From NCBI GenBank assembly GCA_016709315.1, contig JADJMZ010000007.1:248001-312000 (forward strand): DNA of 64,000 nt. Direction: 5' to 3'. This stretch comes from Ignavibacteria bacterium. Lineage in GTDB: Bacteria; Bacteroidota; Ignavibacteria; Tepidaquicellales; Tepidaquicellaceae. This document shows, in pieces, positions 8,719 through 18,457 of the stretch. Position 1 is the stretch's first letter; the number at the start of each line of letters is the position of its first letter. Below the pieces are notes generated by a model that saw only the letters and a list, made by a program, of their open reading frames with translations, had not been told where the DNA came from and did no database searches. The position numbers were made by a program, and so were the translations under genes.

Positions 8719-9669
8719 ATGAGAATACTTTTTATGGGAACTCCCGGATTTGCTGTGCCTTCTTTGAATATTCTGGTTCAGAATAATTATGACATCTGCG
8801 GCGTAGTTACTGTTCCTGATAAAAAAAAAGGAAGAGGTCTTAACTTATCTTATTCTGATGTAAAAAAGTTTTCTATTAAGCATAGTCTTAATATACTTCA
8901 GCCCGATAATTTAAGAGATCCCGAATTCATAAAAACTTTGACTGATCTCAAACCTGATCTGATTCTTGTAGTTGCATTTAAAATATTGCCTGAAGAAGTT
9001 TTTACAATTCCGAAGTATGGTTCTGTTAATCTTCATGCTTCCCTGCTTCCCAAATTCCGGGGAGCAGCTCCGATTAATCATGCTCTTATCAACGGGGAAA
9101 CCGAATCAGGAGTTACGACTTTTTTCCTGAAAAAAAAAGTTGATACCGGAAATATAATTTTACAGAAAAAAATTAATATTGATAAAGATGATGATGCCGG
9201 AACGCTTCATGACAAACTGTCTGAACTCGGAGCTGAAAGTGTACTTGAGACAGTCAGGTTAATTGAAGCCGGAAATGTAATTCCTCAGATTCAGAATGAT
9301 TCAGATGCTTCTCCCGCCCCAAAGATTTTCAAAGAAAACTGTATAATAGACTGGAATCAGAACGCGTGCAAAATACATGACTTTATAAGAGGATTATCTC
9401 CTTACCCTGCAGCATTTACATTTCTCAATAACAGGTCTGTAAAAATTTTCAGATCGGCATTAACCGGTAATTCTAAAAAGGAAACTCCGGGTTCAATTGC
9501 TGTTGAAGAAAAAAAGTTATTAGTTTCATGCCTGGATAATATGATTGAGATACTGGAATTACAAACTGAGGGAAAGAAAAGAATTCCGGCATCTGAATTC
9601 ATAAACGGATTAGACAAAAGCGTAAAATTATTTTTTACAAATCGTGATGACATTATTAATAATCCATAA
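8719..9669 (+). CDS. fmt: Methionyl-tRNA formyltransferase
   Basis: Transfers a formyl group from 10-formyl-THF to initiator Met-tRNA. The N terminus MRILFMGTPGFAVPSL and the catalytic segment SVNLHASLLPKFRGAAPI are diagnostic, and the C-terminal tRNA-binding domain (from about residue 205) is present, for a normal total of 316 residues. It is likely co-transcribed with def. It ends 15 bp before the convergent secreted-protein gene, with no clear terminator between them. Confidence 0.96.
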   Translation: MRILFMGTPGFAVPSLNILVQNNYDICGVVTVPDKKKGRGLNLSYSDVKKFSIKHSLNILQPDNLRDPEFIKTLTDLKPDLILVVAFKILPEEVFTIPKYGSVNLHASLLPKFRGAAPINHALINGETESGVTTFFLKKKVDTGNIILQKKINIDKDDDAGTLHDKLSELGAESVLETVRLIEAGNVIPQIQNDSDASPAPKIFKENCIIDWNQNACKIHDFIRGLSPYPAAFTFLNNRSVKIFRSALTGNSKKETPGSIAVEEKKLLVSCLDNMIEILELQTEGKKRIPASEFINGLDKSVKLFFTNRDDIINNP

Positions 9670-9684
9670 TCTTTGCAAGAGATT

Positions 9685-12030
9685 CTAAGGAGTAATTTTA
9701 ATGATGAAATTATATGCATTATTATCAACGATAGAAAGGTCAGCTGCATCTACAATAAAATCGCCATTCAGATCAGCCACAGACTGACCTCCAGGATTAC
9801 TGGAGCCGGTCTCATTATCTACAATGCTCAGATCTGTTGATTCGATTGCTCCATCCTGATTTACATCTCCGGAATAAGCGCAATAATTTGATCCCTTCAG
9901 GATAAGATTATTTCCATACGCCTGATTTTGAGAAGAAGTAAAATCATAATTAAGTAAATTTACAGAAAACCTCTGCCCGCCGGAGCTCCATGTTTCTATA
10001 GCGTTTTTATGTTTCACTTCTATAAAATAGTCAGTCGAATTGATGACATTCGCAAATGTTACAGAGACATTTCCTGTCTGACTAATATATGTTTTAGCTG
10101 AATCAATTCTTGAATAAGGTGAGTAACTGTTTCTTATATAAATTGTAAAAGAGCTCCCTTGTGTTGTATTTGTATTTGAATTATACAATCCTTCAACAAG
10201 AAATTTCAAAGAAAGTGTTTTCTGATCAGGTGTGAGTTTATATTTGTCAATGAGATTTCCGGTTGTATTTATAAACTGGAAAATAAGACTGTCATTATAC
10301 TCATAAGCAAATAAAGCTCCGTAATTACTGCTGTATCTCTTCTGACTTCCGCTGACAGCCGCACCGAAACTTCCCGTGCTTTTGCCGCCAAGACCATTTA
10401 CAAAGTAAGTTACTCCGTTAAGAATTAATCTTTCATAAACATGCTCATGCCCTGACATGACTGCATTTACTCCCCATCTTTTAAATGGCCATCTCATAAC
10501 CGAATCAGGACCGGAAATATTTCCTGAAGTATAAGGCGGAGTATTGAAATAAACTATATTATATTTTCCGGAAGAAACCGAAAGACGGTTCTTCAGCCAT
10601 TGCGCCTGAACTGAATTGCTGTCTTTTCCGTCCGGCTCACTAACGTCACTGTTGATAACAAAAAAATGAATATTGCCTTTTGTGAAATCGTAATATCTTT
10701 CATTTCCAGGCAGAGTAAAATAATTAAGATATGGCGCTGCTCCGGCTGTCAGCAAATCTACTTCTCCTAATGAAGGAAAGAAATTATTTATTGTACTTCC
10801 ACTTCCGAAATTACCAACATAAGGAAAAATATAATCACTGTAATACTGACCGATATTATTATCAATTGTACTGTCTTCACCGGATTCATAATTATTATTG
10901 CCAAGTGTAAGAATATATTCGGGATTACGGCTCTTTACAAGTTCGGATACTGCAAATTCCGAAGACCCTGCTTTTCCATAATCACCGATGACTGCAAATT
11001 TTGCCTGCACAACAGGAATAACTTCAGGAGAATATTTATAAACTCTGTCACCTACAGCATAAGCAAGTGTATCATTAATAAATCTGAATCTGTTAACATA
11101 AGTCCCCCAGGCGACCTGATACCAGTTATTTCCTCCGTTCGTAGTTTCATACGTTGGTCCTGTCCAGCCGCCAATCCAGCCGGTATTTTCGTTTACAAAG
11201 CCAATCCCTTCCTGATCATATTCCCTGAAAGGTTTTTCCGTCCAGTTCTGTCCGCCGTTTGTAGTCTTCAGAAAATATGAGAATCCTGTATGCCGTTCGA
11301 TACTTATATAACCAATTTGTCTGGAGACAAAAGAAATCTTCCAGCACCATTCGCCGGATCTGTTGGAAATAAAAACCCGCTGCCAGGTTGCTCCGCCGTT
11401 ATAAGTTATCAGTACAACTGCATAACCATTCGAATAAGACGAATTGTTATGACCTCCGACAACAATTCCCGAATCCGCAGACCAGAAATAGCAGTCGACC
11501 AATGATCTTACAAGATTCTGATCCATAATAATAGAAGTCCATGAAGCTCCTTTGTTTGTAGTTTTTATTACATTTGCCGGAGCTGCATATCTTCCGACAG
11601 CATAAGCAGTATTAGAATCAACAACTGACATGCCGCAAATGCCGTAAGGGATGGGATTTGGAATATTACCAACAGCAGACCAGTTTTGTCCACCGTTAGT
11701 AGTTCTGTAAAGCGGATTCACCGGATTCAAAGTTCCAAGTAATCCAAACTGAGAATTAAAAAATCCGAGACTTCTGAATTTACCGAACGGGAAAGCTGAA
11801 GAAGTCAGTACATTCGTCCAGTTGTTCCCAGCATTTGTGGTTTTATAAATGATGCCTGAATACATTGCAATCCATCCTGTATTAGGATTGACAAAAGAAA
11901 TATCTTCGAATCTCTGTGAAGCAGAATCAGGTATTGGTGAATTTGGAAGCGGATTCCATTGATAAGTCTGTGAATATAGTTTTGAAAATGTAAAAACAAA
12001 AATGAGTGAAAGCAATAATTTTTTTGTCAT
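9685..12030 (-). CDS. Secreted BNR/YCF48-like propeller with degenerate metallophosphoesterase domain and dockerin-like C-terminal module
   Basis: A 781-residue exported protein with signal peptide MTKKLLLSLIFVFTFSKLYS. Residues about 40-335 carry Asp-box repeats (TTNAGNNW, TTNGGQNW, TTNKGASW) of the YCF48/sialidase type. From about 345 there is a metallophosphoesterase domain like those of the two neighbours, but the metal ligands are changed: GDNN is GNNN (377-380), GNHD is GEVD (422-425) and HHPP is NTPP (496-499). GHEH (527-530) is kept. It is therefore probably catalytically dead. The last 170 residues hold the KHKNAIETWS core and two dockerin-like loops (DVNQDGAIESTDLSIVDN; DLNGDFIVDAADLSIVDN) and the chain ends in Pro. 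The fusion suggests a surface binding or structural role. Confidence 0.85.
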   Translation of the reverse strand: MTKKLLLSLIFVFTFSKLYSQTYQWNPLPNSPIPDSASQRFEDISFVNPNTGWIAMYSGIIYKTTNAGNNWTNVLTSSAFPFGKFRSLGFFNSQFGLLGTLNPVNPLYRTTNGGQNWSAVGNIPNPIPYGICGMSVVDSNTAYAVGRYAAPANVIKTTNKGASWTSIIMDQNLVRSLVDCYFWSADSGIVVGGHNNSSYSNGYAVVLITYNGGATWQRVFISNRSGEWCWKISFVSRQIGYISIERHTGFSYFLKTTNGGQNWTEKPFREYDQEGIGFVNENTGWIGGWTGPTYETTNGGNNWYQVAWGTYVNRFRFINDTLAYAVGDRVYKYSPEVIPVVQAKFAVIGDYGKAGSSEFAVSELVKSRNPEYILTLGNNNYESGEDSTIDNNIGQYYSDYIFPYVGNFGSGSTINNFFPSLGEVDLLTAGAAPYLNYFTLPGNERYYDFTKGNIHFFVINSDVSEPDGKDSNSVQAQWLKNRLSVSSGKYNIVYFNTPPYTSGNISGPDSVMRWPFKRWGVNAVMSGHEHVYERLILNGVTYFVNGLGGKSTGSFGAAVSGSQKRYSSNYGALFAYEYNDSLIFQFINTTGNLIDKYKLTPDQKTLSLKFLVEGLYNSNTNTTQGSSFTIYIRNSYSPYSRIDSAKTYISQTGNVSVTFANVINSTDYFIEVKHKNAIETWSSGGQRFSVNLLNYDFTSSQNQAYGNNLILKGSNYCAYSGDVNQDGAIESTDLSIVDNETGSSNPGGQSVADLNGDFIVDAADLSIVDNNAYNFIIKITP

Positions 12031-12067
12031 TGTAATGATATTGATTATAATATTTCGTAATTAAAAT

Positions 12068-13462
12068 TTAAGGATAAATTGAAACAACACTCATATAAGT
12101 ATTATTGTCAGTTATGCTAAGGTCTCCTGCATCTACTGTGTTATCACCGTTAACATCAGAAATAACATATCCTGATAAATTAATAAAAGCATCGTTATCT
12201 GTTATGCTCATGTCTTCAGCGTCAATAATTCTGTCCTGATTTACGTCTCCAGAATAAATGCAGTATATATTTCCTTTAAGAGTAAGATTATTTCCGAATG
12301 CCTGATCTGAAGAAATCGAAAAATCATAACTCATTTTATTAGCATTAAATTTAGTTCCTGCAGTGCTCCACGTCTCAATCGAATTCCGGTGTTTGACAAC
12401 AAGATAATATTCAGTTGCATTATTTGCCTCATAAAAATTAAAAACTCCTTCGCCTGAAGAATTTATGATACTGCTTGCGGAATCAACGGCTGAATATGGA
12501 GATACAGTTTTTCTCAGAATAATTTTCACAGTATCTGCCGTCATTGAACTGTTCTGTGTGTCATAAAATCCTTCAATGAATGATTTAATGTTTAATGTTT
12601 TAACAGCAGGTATAATTTTATATTTATCTCTGAGTGAATTTGCAATGTTGTAAAATCTGAATATCATAGAGTCCTTAAAAGAATTAACAATCATTGCACC
12701 GTAATTTGCCGAATAACGGAACTGACTGCCTGTAACAGGAAATCCAAAAAAAGAACGGAGATTACCACCGAGTCCGTTTACAAAATATGTCAGTCCGTTA
12801 ATACTTAATCTTTCATATAAATGTTCATGACCTGACAATACGGCATCAGCGCCCCATGATTTAAAAGGCCATCTCATAATTTCTTCCGAGCCGCTGTACA
12901 ATCCTGAACAATATGGCGGATGATGAAAGTAAACTATATTAAATCTTGAAGAAGATTGTGATAAAGAATTTTTTAACCACACCGCCTGAATTGAACTGCT
13001 GTCTCTTCCGTCATATTCATTTGTATCACTGTCTATTACAAAAAAATGAACTGGTCCTTTTACAAATTCATAATATCGTTCATTCCCGGGAAGTGAAAAA
13101 TAGTTAAGATATGGCAATGCGCCGGGAGTCCCCCAGTCATGATTTCCTAATGAGGGAAAAAATTTATTTATTACAGCTCCTGAACCGAAAGTCCCTGTAT
13201 AAGGATATATGTAACTGTGATAATACTGTCCGATGTTTGCGTCAATAGTAAAAGAAGAACCCACATCATAATTATTGTCTCCGAGTGTTATGATAAAATC
13301 AGGTGAATATGAATCAACAAGATTTGCAACTGCAAGTTCATCGGGACCGGCATTGCCGTAATCCCCGATCACAGCAAATCTGACTGAATCCTGCGCAGAG
13401 GATGTTGCCGTAAGTGATAATGTCTTAACTGTAATCAGAATGTATACAAAAAAATATTTCAT
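12068..13462 (-). CDS. Secreted metallophosphoesterase with dockerin-like C-terminal module
   Basis: A 464-residue exported calcineurin-like phosphoesterase related to purple acid phosphatases. A signal peptide of about 23 residues precedes the catalytic domain. All metal motifs are intact: GDYG (33-36), GDNN (61-64), GNHD (106-109), HHPP (180-183) and GHEH (211-214). The C-terminal module starts near residue 290 (FIEGFYD), with KHRNSIETWS, GDVNQDRIIDAEDMSITDND, GDNTVDAGDLSITDNN and a final Pro. It is paralogous to 18458-19837 and to the second half of 9685-12030. The substrate is unknown; a phosphomonoester or nucleotide released outside the cell is plausible. Confidence 0.85.
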   Translation of the reverse strand: MKYFFVYILITVKTLSLTATSSAQDSVRFAVIGDYGNAGPDELAVANLVDSYSPDFIITLGDNNYDVGSSFTIDANIGQYYHSYIYPYTGTFGSGAVINKFFPSLGNHDWGTPGALPYLNYFSLPGNERYYEFVKGPVHFFVIDSDTNEYDGRDSSSIQAVWLKNSLSQSSSRFNIVYFHHPPYCSGLYSGSEEIMRWPFKSWGADAVLSGHEHLYERLSINGLTYFVNGLGGNLRSFFGFPVTGSQFRYSANYGAMIVNSFKDSMIFRFYNIANSLRDKYKIIPAVKTLNIKSFIEGFYDTQNSSMTADTVKIILRKTVSPYSAVDSASSIINSSGEGVFNFYEANNATEYYLVVKHRNSIETWSTAGTKFNANKMSYDFSISSDQAFGNNLTLKGNIYCIYSGDVNQDRIIDAEDMSITDNDAFINLSGYVISDVNGDNTVDAGDLSITDNNTYMSVVSIYP

Positions 13463-13536
13463 AAGAGTTGTAAAATACGTATTCGGAAATTAAATTAAAA
13501 TATCCCTGATCATCATATTATCAGATCTTTATAAAT

Positions 13537-13573
13537 AAAAAAAGGGATTGCGTGTTCTGCAACCCCTTTCATT
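13537..13573 (-). terminator. Intrinsic terminator of the CARDB/FG-GAP gene
   Basis: On the minus strand GGGGTTGC (566-559 of 13 kb) pairs with GCAATCCC (551-544), with one G-U pair and a 7-nt loop, followed by seven Ts. It lies just beyond the stop of the 1,062-residue secreted-protein gene. Confidence 0.75.
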
Positions 13574-13591
13574 ATTTTTACTGATTTTACT

Positions 13592-16500
13592 TTACTTCAC
13601 AAGCATAAGCTTTTTGGTTTCCACCATATTTCCGGCTTGAAGCTTGTAGAAGTAAACTCCGCTTGTCAGATCTGATGCATTGAATGTCACATCATAATTT
13701 CCTGCAGAAAGTTTTTCGCTGACAAGTGTCCTGACTTCTTTTCCGAGAATGTTGTATATTTTTAAAGAGGTCTCGGATGAAGAAGGAAGACTGAAACTTA
13801 TTGTTGTACTTGGATTGAAAGGATTAGGATAATTCTGCTGAAGCGTAACCCTTTCCGGTATCTGAGTATTTCCGTTTGACTGAATTTCAACAGGCAATGA
13901 GTAGTCGCTAAGCGGCGTCCATCCTTTGTTGTTGCTTTCATGAACTTCGTTTGTGATTGCATTATCAGGATCTATAACTGCATAAATTCTTGTGCTTCTC
14001 GGTGTAAGCGGGGGTACTATCCAGGATGCAGAAGCGTATTTGGATTTTCTTGACTGTAATCCGCCGGTAATAGAGGATTGACCAATCTGAGTTCCACCCT
14101 GATTAGGATTACCTTTATAAAATCTTACTGTTACAGGTGTTGAAATATCCTGCAAACCGTAATTGCTTACTCTTGCTTTAATTGTTATTGTATCTCCAGC
14201 CTGCGGATCAACTTTTGAAATTCTTACATCTTTTGATCTGAAGCGATATGCTGAATCTCCGCCCGGAAGCGGCAATCCTTTTTCAGGATCAAGTCTCCAT
14301 GGCAATGCAAAACTCGGATCAGTCTTTCCTCCGTAATTTGTATTCCAGAATGAACTTGGATTTCCCGTAAAATTAACTTTGTAATCAAATACAAGCGCTC
14401 CGCTTTTTGCCCAGTAAGCATATGGAAGAATATAATAAGTATTCTGCGGAAGATTGTAAGGAGGATTAAGTCTTCCGAAATCTCCTCTTAATAGCATTGA
14501 CGAACTTATCTTTGTAGTTACACTTGATAACTGACTCTCACTGTAATTGCCTGATACGCCGACTTCAATTCCCCAGCCGCCAACTGATCCGCCGACTTCA
14601 ACACCGATCTTTCTCGATGTGTCTGCTCCGGATGACTGAAAGTTTTCCATTTCAAGCTGAACAAAACTGCTTCCGCTTCCTCCAACAGTCTGAGGATTGA
14701 ACTGATAAATAAGCTGCGCTGTATCTTCTGACAATGATAGTGAATCTTTATAAGATAAAATATTTCCTACTTCATGTTCAGGTCTGTAAATATTTCCGAT
14801 AAAGAAATCATCCTTTGATTCCACCCAGAGTTTTGTCGTTGGTCCCGGGATCATTGTTATTACGTGTCCTCTGAAATTATTCAGACTGTCATAAACTGCA
14901 TATTCATAAAAATCATAATCCTGAACTATGTTGAATGTAAAATCATCTCCGTTTGCTCTTCTTCCTTCTGTAACTCTGATTGTACTGCCTGAACCCTGAA
15001 CATTTCCAAAACCTTCTGCATAAGATGTTGAAATGCTTGCCTGTACTCCTATTCCAAAAACATTTCCGCCTGCTGAAAGCGATGCATCAACACCCCAGTC
15101 ACTGTGAACTTCAACTGAAATAGTTGTGTCCTGAGTCTGAGACTGAATATAATCTGCCGAGAAACCGCAGTTCAGCTGTGGAAAACATCCTGAAAGATCA
15201 TGTGCAGTCGGATTTGGCTCAAATATATCATAATGAATCGGAGGTGTGTTAAGTATTACCAGCGGCTGTTTAACAAGAGATCTTGTGTAATGATTAACTG
15301 AACCGAGTCTTACTCTGTCACCGTTAAAATCTCCTGTTGCAATAGCAAAGTGCCGGAGATTTCCCATGTTACCGTTCAGAGGTACATTTTCATAATTTTC
15401 TTTTCTCGCTTTAAGAGTAAATGCAGTCATTGCATTGTTTGCTTCGTAAACATACACATTGAACTGCTGATTATCATTATCAATGTTAAATGGATTTCCT
15501 ACTGCCACGATGTCAGCTTTTCTGTTGTAATCCAGATCACTTGCGACCATTACTCTTTCGGAATAATCAACAGCACCGGATTCCCAGCCGTAAATTGCCG
15601 ATCCGGAAATTCTTAAAGTTGGTATCAGACTATCGTTTACACTGTATGCATACAGATTTCCTTTTGCAGCGACTGCAATGTCATTTTTTCCGTCACCGTT
15701 AAGATCCGCCGCGCTTATGTCAAAAGGTCTTGATTCACCTTCGTTGGAATAATCCTGAGTCGCTCTTCTTGTAGAATTCACTTCTATAGTATTCAAAGAA
15801 TCTTTTACCTTAAGAATGTTTATGTATATAGCCGGCTGATTTAATGTACTGTGTGTAAATGCATAACCTGCCACGATCTCATCTACTGCATTGTAGTTAA
15901 AATCTTTTGCGGATGCAGAGATCTGTACATTTGTAATATTAAAAGAAGGAGCATTGAGTATTACTGCAGTTCCTTTTGAAACAAATTTTCCAAGATCATT
16001 AATTTTATAAATCCTGACACTAACAGACCATGCTGGGTTAGAACCTCTCTTGGAAAATATCAATGCGATTTCACTGTAACCGTCTCCGTCAAAATCCCCG
16101 ATTGCAAAATCAAATGCTTCAAACTTCTGACCTGAACCGATTATTGCGATCTTTTCATTGTTAATACTGTCGCCTTTTACCGGGATAAGACCTGCATCAA
16201 CAGTTAAAAGTTTTAATTTAACTGTAGAATCTGATCCGATATATCCTACCACTAATTCATCTTTTGAATCTCCGAAAAAATTTCCCGAAGCTATTCTTAA
16301 TGGAGTTTTAGGAGATCTGCTCGAGGGCATGACAGCGTTTGGAAGAGTAAGTCTGTTTGCACTGCTCCAGTTCAGTGAGTTTGCAACGATCTGCGGAATC
16401 GAAATTCTGACTGAGTTATTAGTTCCGATCCAAGCTGCTGCAAGATGTTTATAAGTGCCGCCTAGAAAATTACCGGCTGTCACACACATTCTCTTATTGC

Positions 16501-16780
16501 CTGTAACTGTAGAGTCATTCTGAACGGTTTTAGGCACAAGCTTCAGATCAGGATTGATCTGATTAAGATCTATATCCATAATTCTTGACCTTGCTGTCTG
16601 AACATTCGGATCTGATCCTAAAGTCTGACTATTGAGAAGAATAATTTCATCAGAGTTTACAAGATCTTTTACTCTGCTCAGAGGATCATCTCTCATCCCC
16701 ACTTTTTGTGAAAACACTTGCGAGCAAAAAGCAATAACAAAAATAATTTGAAACAGCAGCAGTGAAATTGATTTTTTCAT
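13592..16780 (-). CDS. Secreted FG-GAP/CARDB protein with T9SS type A sorting domain
   Basis: A 1,062-residue exported protein. I place the start at the ATG at 16780, which opens the signal peptide MKKSISLLLFQIIFVIAFCS; the longer frame (ATG at 16846) runs into the predicted promoter. Calcium-binding FG-GAP/VCBS loops appear at DGDGYSEIAL and LNGDGKNDIAV, a central beta-rich region of unknown type follows, then a CARDB-like adhesion domain (DVRISKVDPQAGDTITIKA to ESNNKGW). The last 80 residues form a T9SS type A domain with NYPNPFNPST, LGKEVRTL and a KKLMLVK end. It probably sits on the cell surface. It lacks the dockerin-like tail of its neighbours. Confidence 0.88.
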   Translation of the reverse strand: MKKSISLLLFQIIFVIAFCSQVFSQKVGMRDDPLSRVKDLVNSDEIILLNSQTLGSDPNVQTARSRIMDIDLNQINPDLKLVPKTVQNDSTVTGNKRMCVTAGNFLGGTYKHLAAAWIGTNNSVRISIPQIVANSLNWSSANRLTLPNAVMPSSRSPKTPLRIASGNFFGDSKDELVVGYIGSDSTVKLKLLTVDAGLIPVKGDSINNEKIAIIGSGQKFEAFDFAIGDFDGDGYSEIALIFSKRGSNPAWSVSVRIYKINDLGKFVSKGTAVILNAPSFNITNVQISASAKDFNYNAVDEIVAGYAFTHSTLNQPAIYINILKVKDSLNTIEVNSTRRATQDYSNEGESRPFDISAADLNGDGKNDIAVAAKGNLYAYSVNDSLIPTLRISGSAIYGWESGAVDYSERVMVASDLDYNRKADIVAVGNPFNIDNDNQQFNVYVYEANNAMTAFTLKARKENYENVPLNGNMGNLRHFAIATGDFNGDRVRLGSVNHYTRSLVKQPLVILNTPPIHYDIFEPNPTAHDLSGCFPQLNCGFSADYIQSQTQDTTISVEVHSDWGVDASLSAGGNVFGIGVQASISTSYAEGFGNVQGSGSTIRVTEGRRANGDDFTFNIVQDYDFYEYAVYDSLNNFRGHVITMIPGPTTKLWVESKDDFFIGNIYRPEHEVGNILSYKDSLSLSEDTAQLIYQFNPQTVGGSGSSFVQLEMENFQSSGADTSRKIGVEVGGSVGGWGIEVGVSGNYSESQLSSVTTKISSSMLLRGDFGRLNPPYNLPQNTYYILPYAYWAKSGALVFDYKVNFTGNPSSFWNTNYGGKTDPSFALPWRLDPEKGLPLPGGDSAYRFRSKDVRISKVDPQAGDTITIKARVSNYGLQDISTPVTVRFYKGNPNQGGTQIGQSSITGGLQSRKSKYASASWIVPPLTPRSTRIYAVIDPDNAITNEVHESNNKGWTPLSDYSLPVEIQSNGNTQIPERVTLQQNYPNPFNPSTTISFSLPSSSETSLKIYNILGKEVRTLVSEKLSAGNYDVTFNASDLTSGVYFYKLQAGNMVETKKLMLVK

Positions 16781-16815
16781 TTTAGATAATTTTAAATTAG
16801 TAAAAATAATTACTG

Positions 16816-16847
16816 CAAATCTAAGAGAATCATGTTTGCATTGCAAA
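16816..16847 (-). promoter_or_regulatory. Bacteroidota-type promoter of the CARDB/FG-GAP gene
   Basis: On the minus strand TTTG (16847-16844), 20 nt, then TAGATTTG (16823-16816). Both elements match the TTTG / TAnnTTTG consensus at an accepted spacing. The expected transcript would begin near 16809, leaving a leader of about 28 nt before the ATG at 16780 and excluding the longer start. Confidence 0.65.
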
Positions 16848-16967
16848 AGAATTTTTATGCGATTTTCACTAAATTTTTCCTACACTACTATAGATAAATA
16901 CCCAAAATAACTCATTTTTGACTTTTTTTAGTATCTTAAAATCACAAAATTCTGCAAATTTAATTGA

Positions 16968-18440
16968 ATGAAAGATACCAAGATAATAGAGTTTTTTAAA
17001 AAACTAAGCAAAGAAGAGTTAAAAGAGTTTGAAAAATTCACTGCATCACCTTACTTTAGCCGTGGAAGAGATCTATTGCCAATGCTGAAAATATTAAAAC
17101 AGTTCTACCCGGAATTTGAAAATGAAAAGCTTTCGGATGAATTCGTTTTCAGAAAATTATTTCCTGAAAAAAAATTCGGAGATGAAAAGTCTTATAGTCT
17201 TCTAAAGACTTATACTTCAGAACTCTATAAGCTCGGAAAAGAATTTCTGGCGCATCTGGAATTTGATAACGACAATAACAGAAAGAATTATTACCTGCTT
17301 AATCAGTTAAGAAAGAAAAAACTTTATAAGGAATTTGAAAAGGAATATAAAAATTCAATTGAAATACAGGAAGGTGCTGAAACAGGTGCGCCGGAAGATT
17401 TCCTGGATAAATATTTTCTGAATCTTGCATTTGTTGAATTCTCAGTTGACAACGGCAGATATAAAGATGCATTTAATTCTATCTTCCTTATGGCTGATTA
17501 TCTGGCTTTTGCCGCTCTGATCAGAGGATTCAGGCTTACTGAAATAAAAATTGTTGCAAAAAATCTTGCAGGAATGAAACCCGGATTCATTCCTTCTGAG
17601 TTTATGATAGAAAGTCTTGATGAAGAGAAATTTATTGAAGGTATTAAAAAACATGATACTAAATATTATCCGCTGATTGAGATAAGTTATATTATTCATA
17701 AAATGACAAAAGAACCTGATAAAAGAGAATTCTATTTCGATCTGAAAAAATCTTTCTTTGAACATCTTAACCTTCTCGGACAGAGTGAAAAATATATGCT
17801 GTTCGGAATTCTCGGTTCGTATTGCATTGGTAAAATCGAAGAAAATGACAGGTCTGAATTCAGGAAAGAATTGTTCGGAATTTATTCCTCATGCATCGAA
17901 CTTGGAGTTTACAAATGGAGAAAAGAAGATGATTTCCAGATGGGACTGTTCAGAAACATTGTGGTTACAGCATCCAGCGACGGTGAAACCGAATGGCTGG
18001 AAAACTTTATTCAGAAATATTCAGGGGAACTTAATGTAAATTACAGGGAAAATATGATCAACTATTCTCTTGCAAATCTTTATTTTGCAAAAGGAGAATT
18101 TGAAAAAGCTCTTGATTATCTTGGAAGAGTAAAATACGATATGTCTCTTTTTAAAACTGATCTGAAGAATATTTATTTCAGAATATACTATGAACTGAAT
18201 TATACCGAACAATGCTTTTCAGTTCTTGATTCAATGAAACATTACGCTGCAACCTCAAAAGATCTGACTGAATTTTTCAAAAAGAGAATTAATAATTTTG
18301 TCAGATATGCAACTGAACTTCTGAAAAATAAATCAAACTTTAATAATAAAAACATAGATATGCTTTATCATAAAGTTGAAAATGAAAAACATATTGATTC
18401 AAGAAGCTGGCTTCTTTCAAAGATTAAAAATCTTAAATAA
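16968..18440 (+). CDS. Helical repeat protein of unknown function (paralogue of 28430-29890)
   Basis: A 490-residue soluble, charged, Phe/Leu/Lys/Glu-rich protein predicted to be almost all helix, resembling TPR-type solenoids without a confident family. The N terminus (KKLSKEELKEFEKFTASPYF, then FYPEFENEKLSDEFVFRKLF) aligns with the start of the 486-residue protein at 28430 (LSESEFRKFGKYINSPYFNA, FYPDFDSLELSRQNIFRKIY), and both share an AxLYFAKGEFEKALDYL-like segment near the C terminus. No signal peptide, so cytoplasmic. It is the only plus-strand gene inside the secreted-protein cluster and may be a regulator or scaffold; that is speculation. Confidence 0.75.
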   Translation: MKDTKIIEFFKKLSKEELKEFEKFTASPYFSRGRDLLPMLKILKQFYPEFENEKLSDEFVFRKLFPEKKFGDEKSYSLLKTYTSELYKLGKEFLAHLEFDNDNNRKNYYLLNQLRKKKLYKEFEKEYKNSIEIQEGAETGAPEDFLDKYFLNLAFVEFSVDNGRYKDAFNSIFLMADYLAFAALIRGFRLTEIKIVAKNLAGMKPGFIPSEFMIESLDEEKFIEGIKKHDTKYYPLIEISYIIHKMTKEPDKREFYFDLKKSFFEHLNLLGQSEKYMLFGILGSYCIGKIEENDRSEFRKELFGIYSSCIELGVYKWRKEDDFQMGLFRNIVVTASSDGETEWLENFIQKYSGELNVNYRENMINYSLANLYFAKGEFEKALDYLGRVKYDMSLFKTDLKNIYFRIYYELNYTEQCFSVLDSMKHYAATSKDLTEFFKKRINNFVRYATELLKNKSNFNNKNIDMLYHKVENEKHIDSRSWLLSKIKNLK

Positions 18441-18457
18441 TAAATTACATAAGTTAT

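Noticed and set aside
16781..16846. Longer start of the CARDB/FG-GAP protein at 16846
   Set aside because: The extra 22 residues are not signal-peptide-like and the region matches a TTTG-N20-TAGATTTG promoter. ATG 16780 opens a standard signal peptide.
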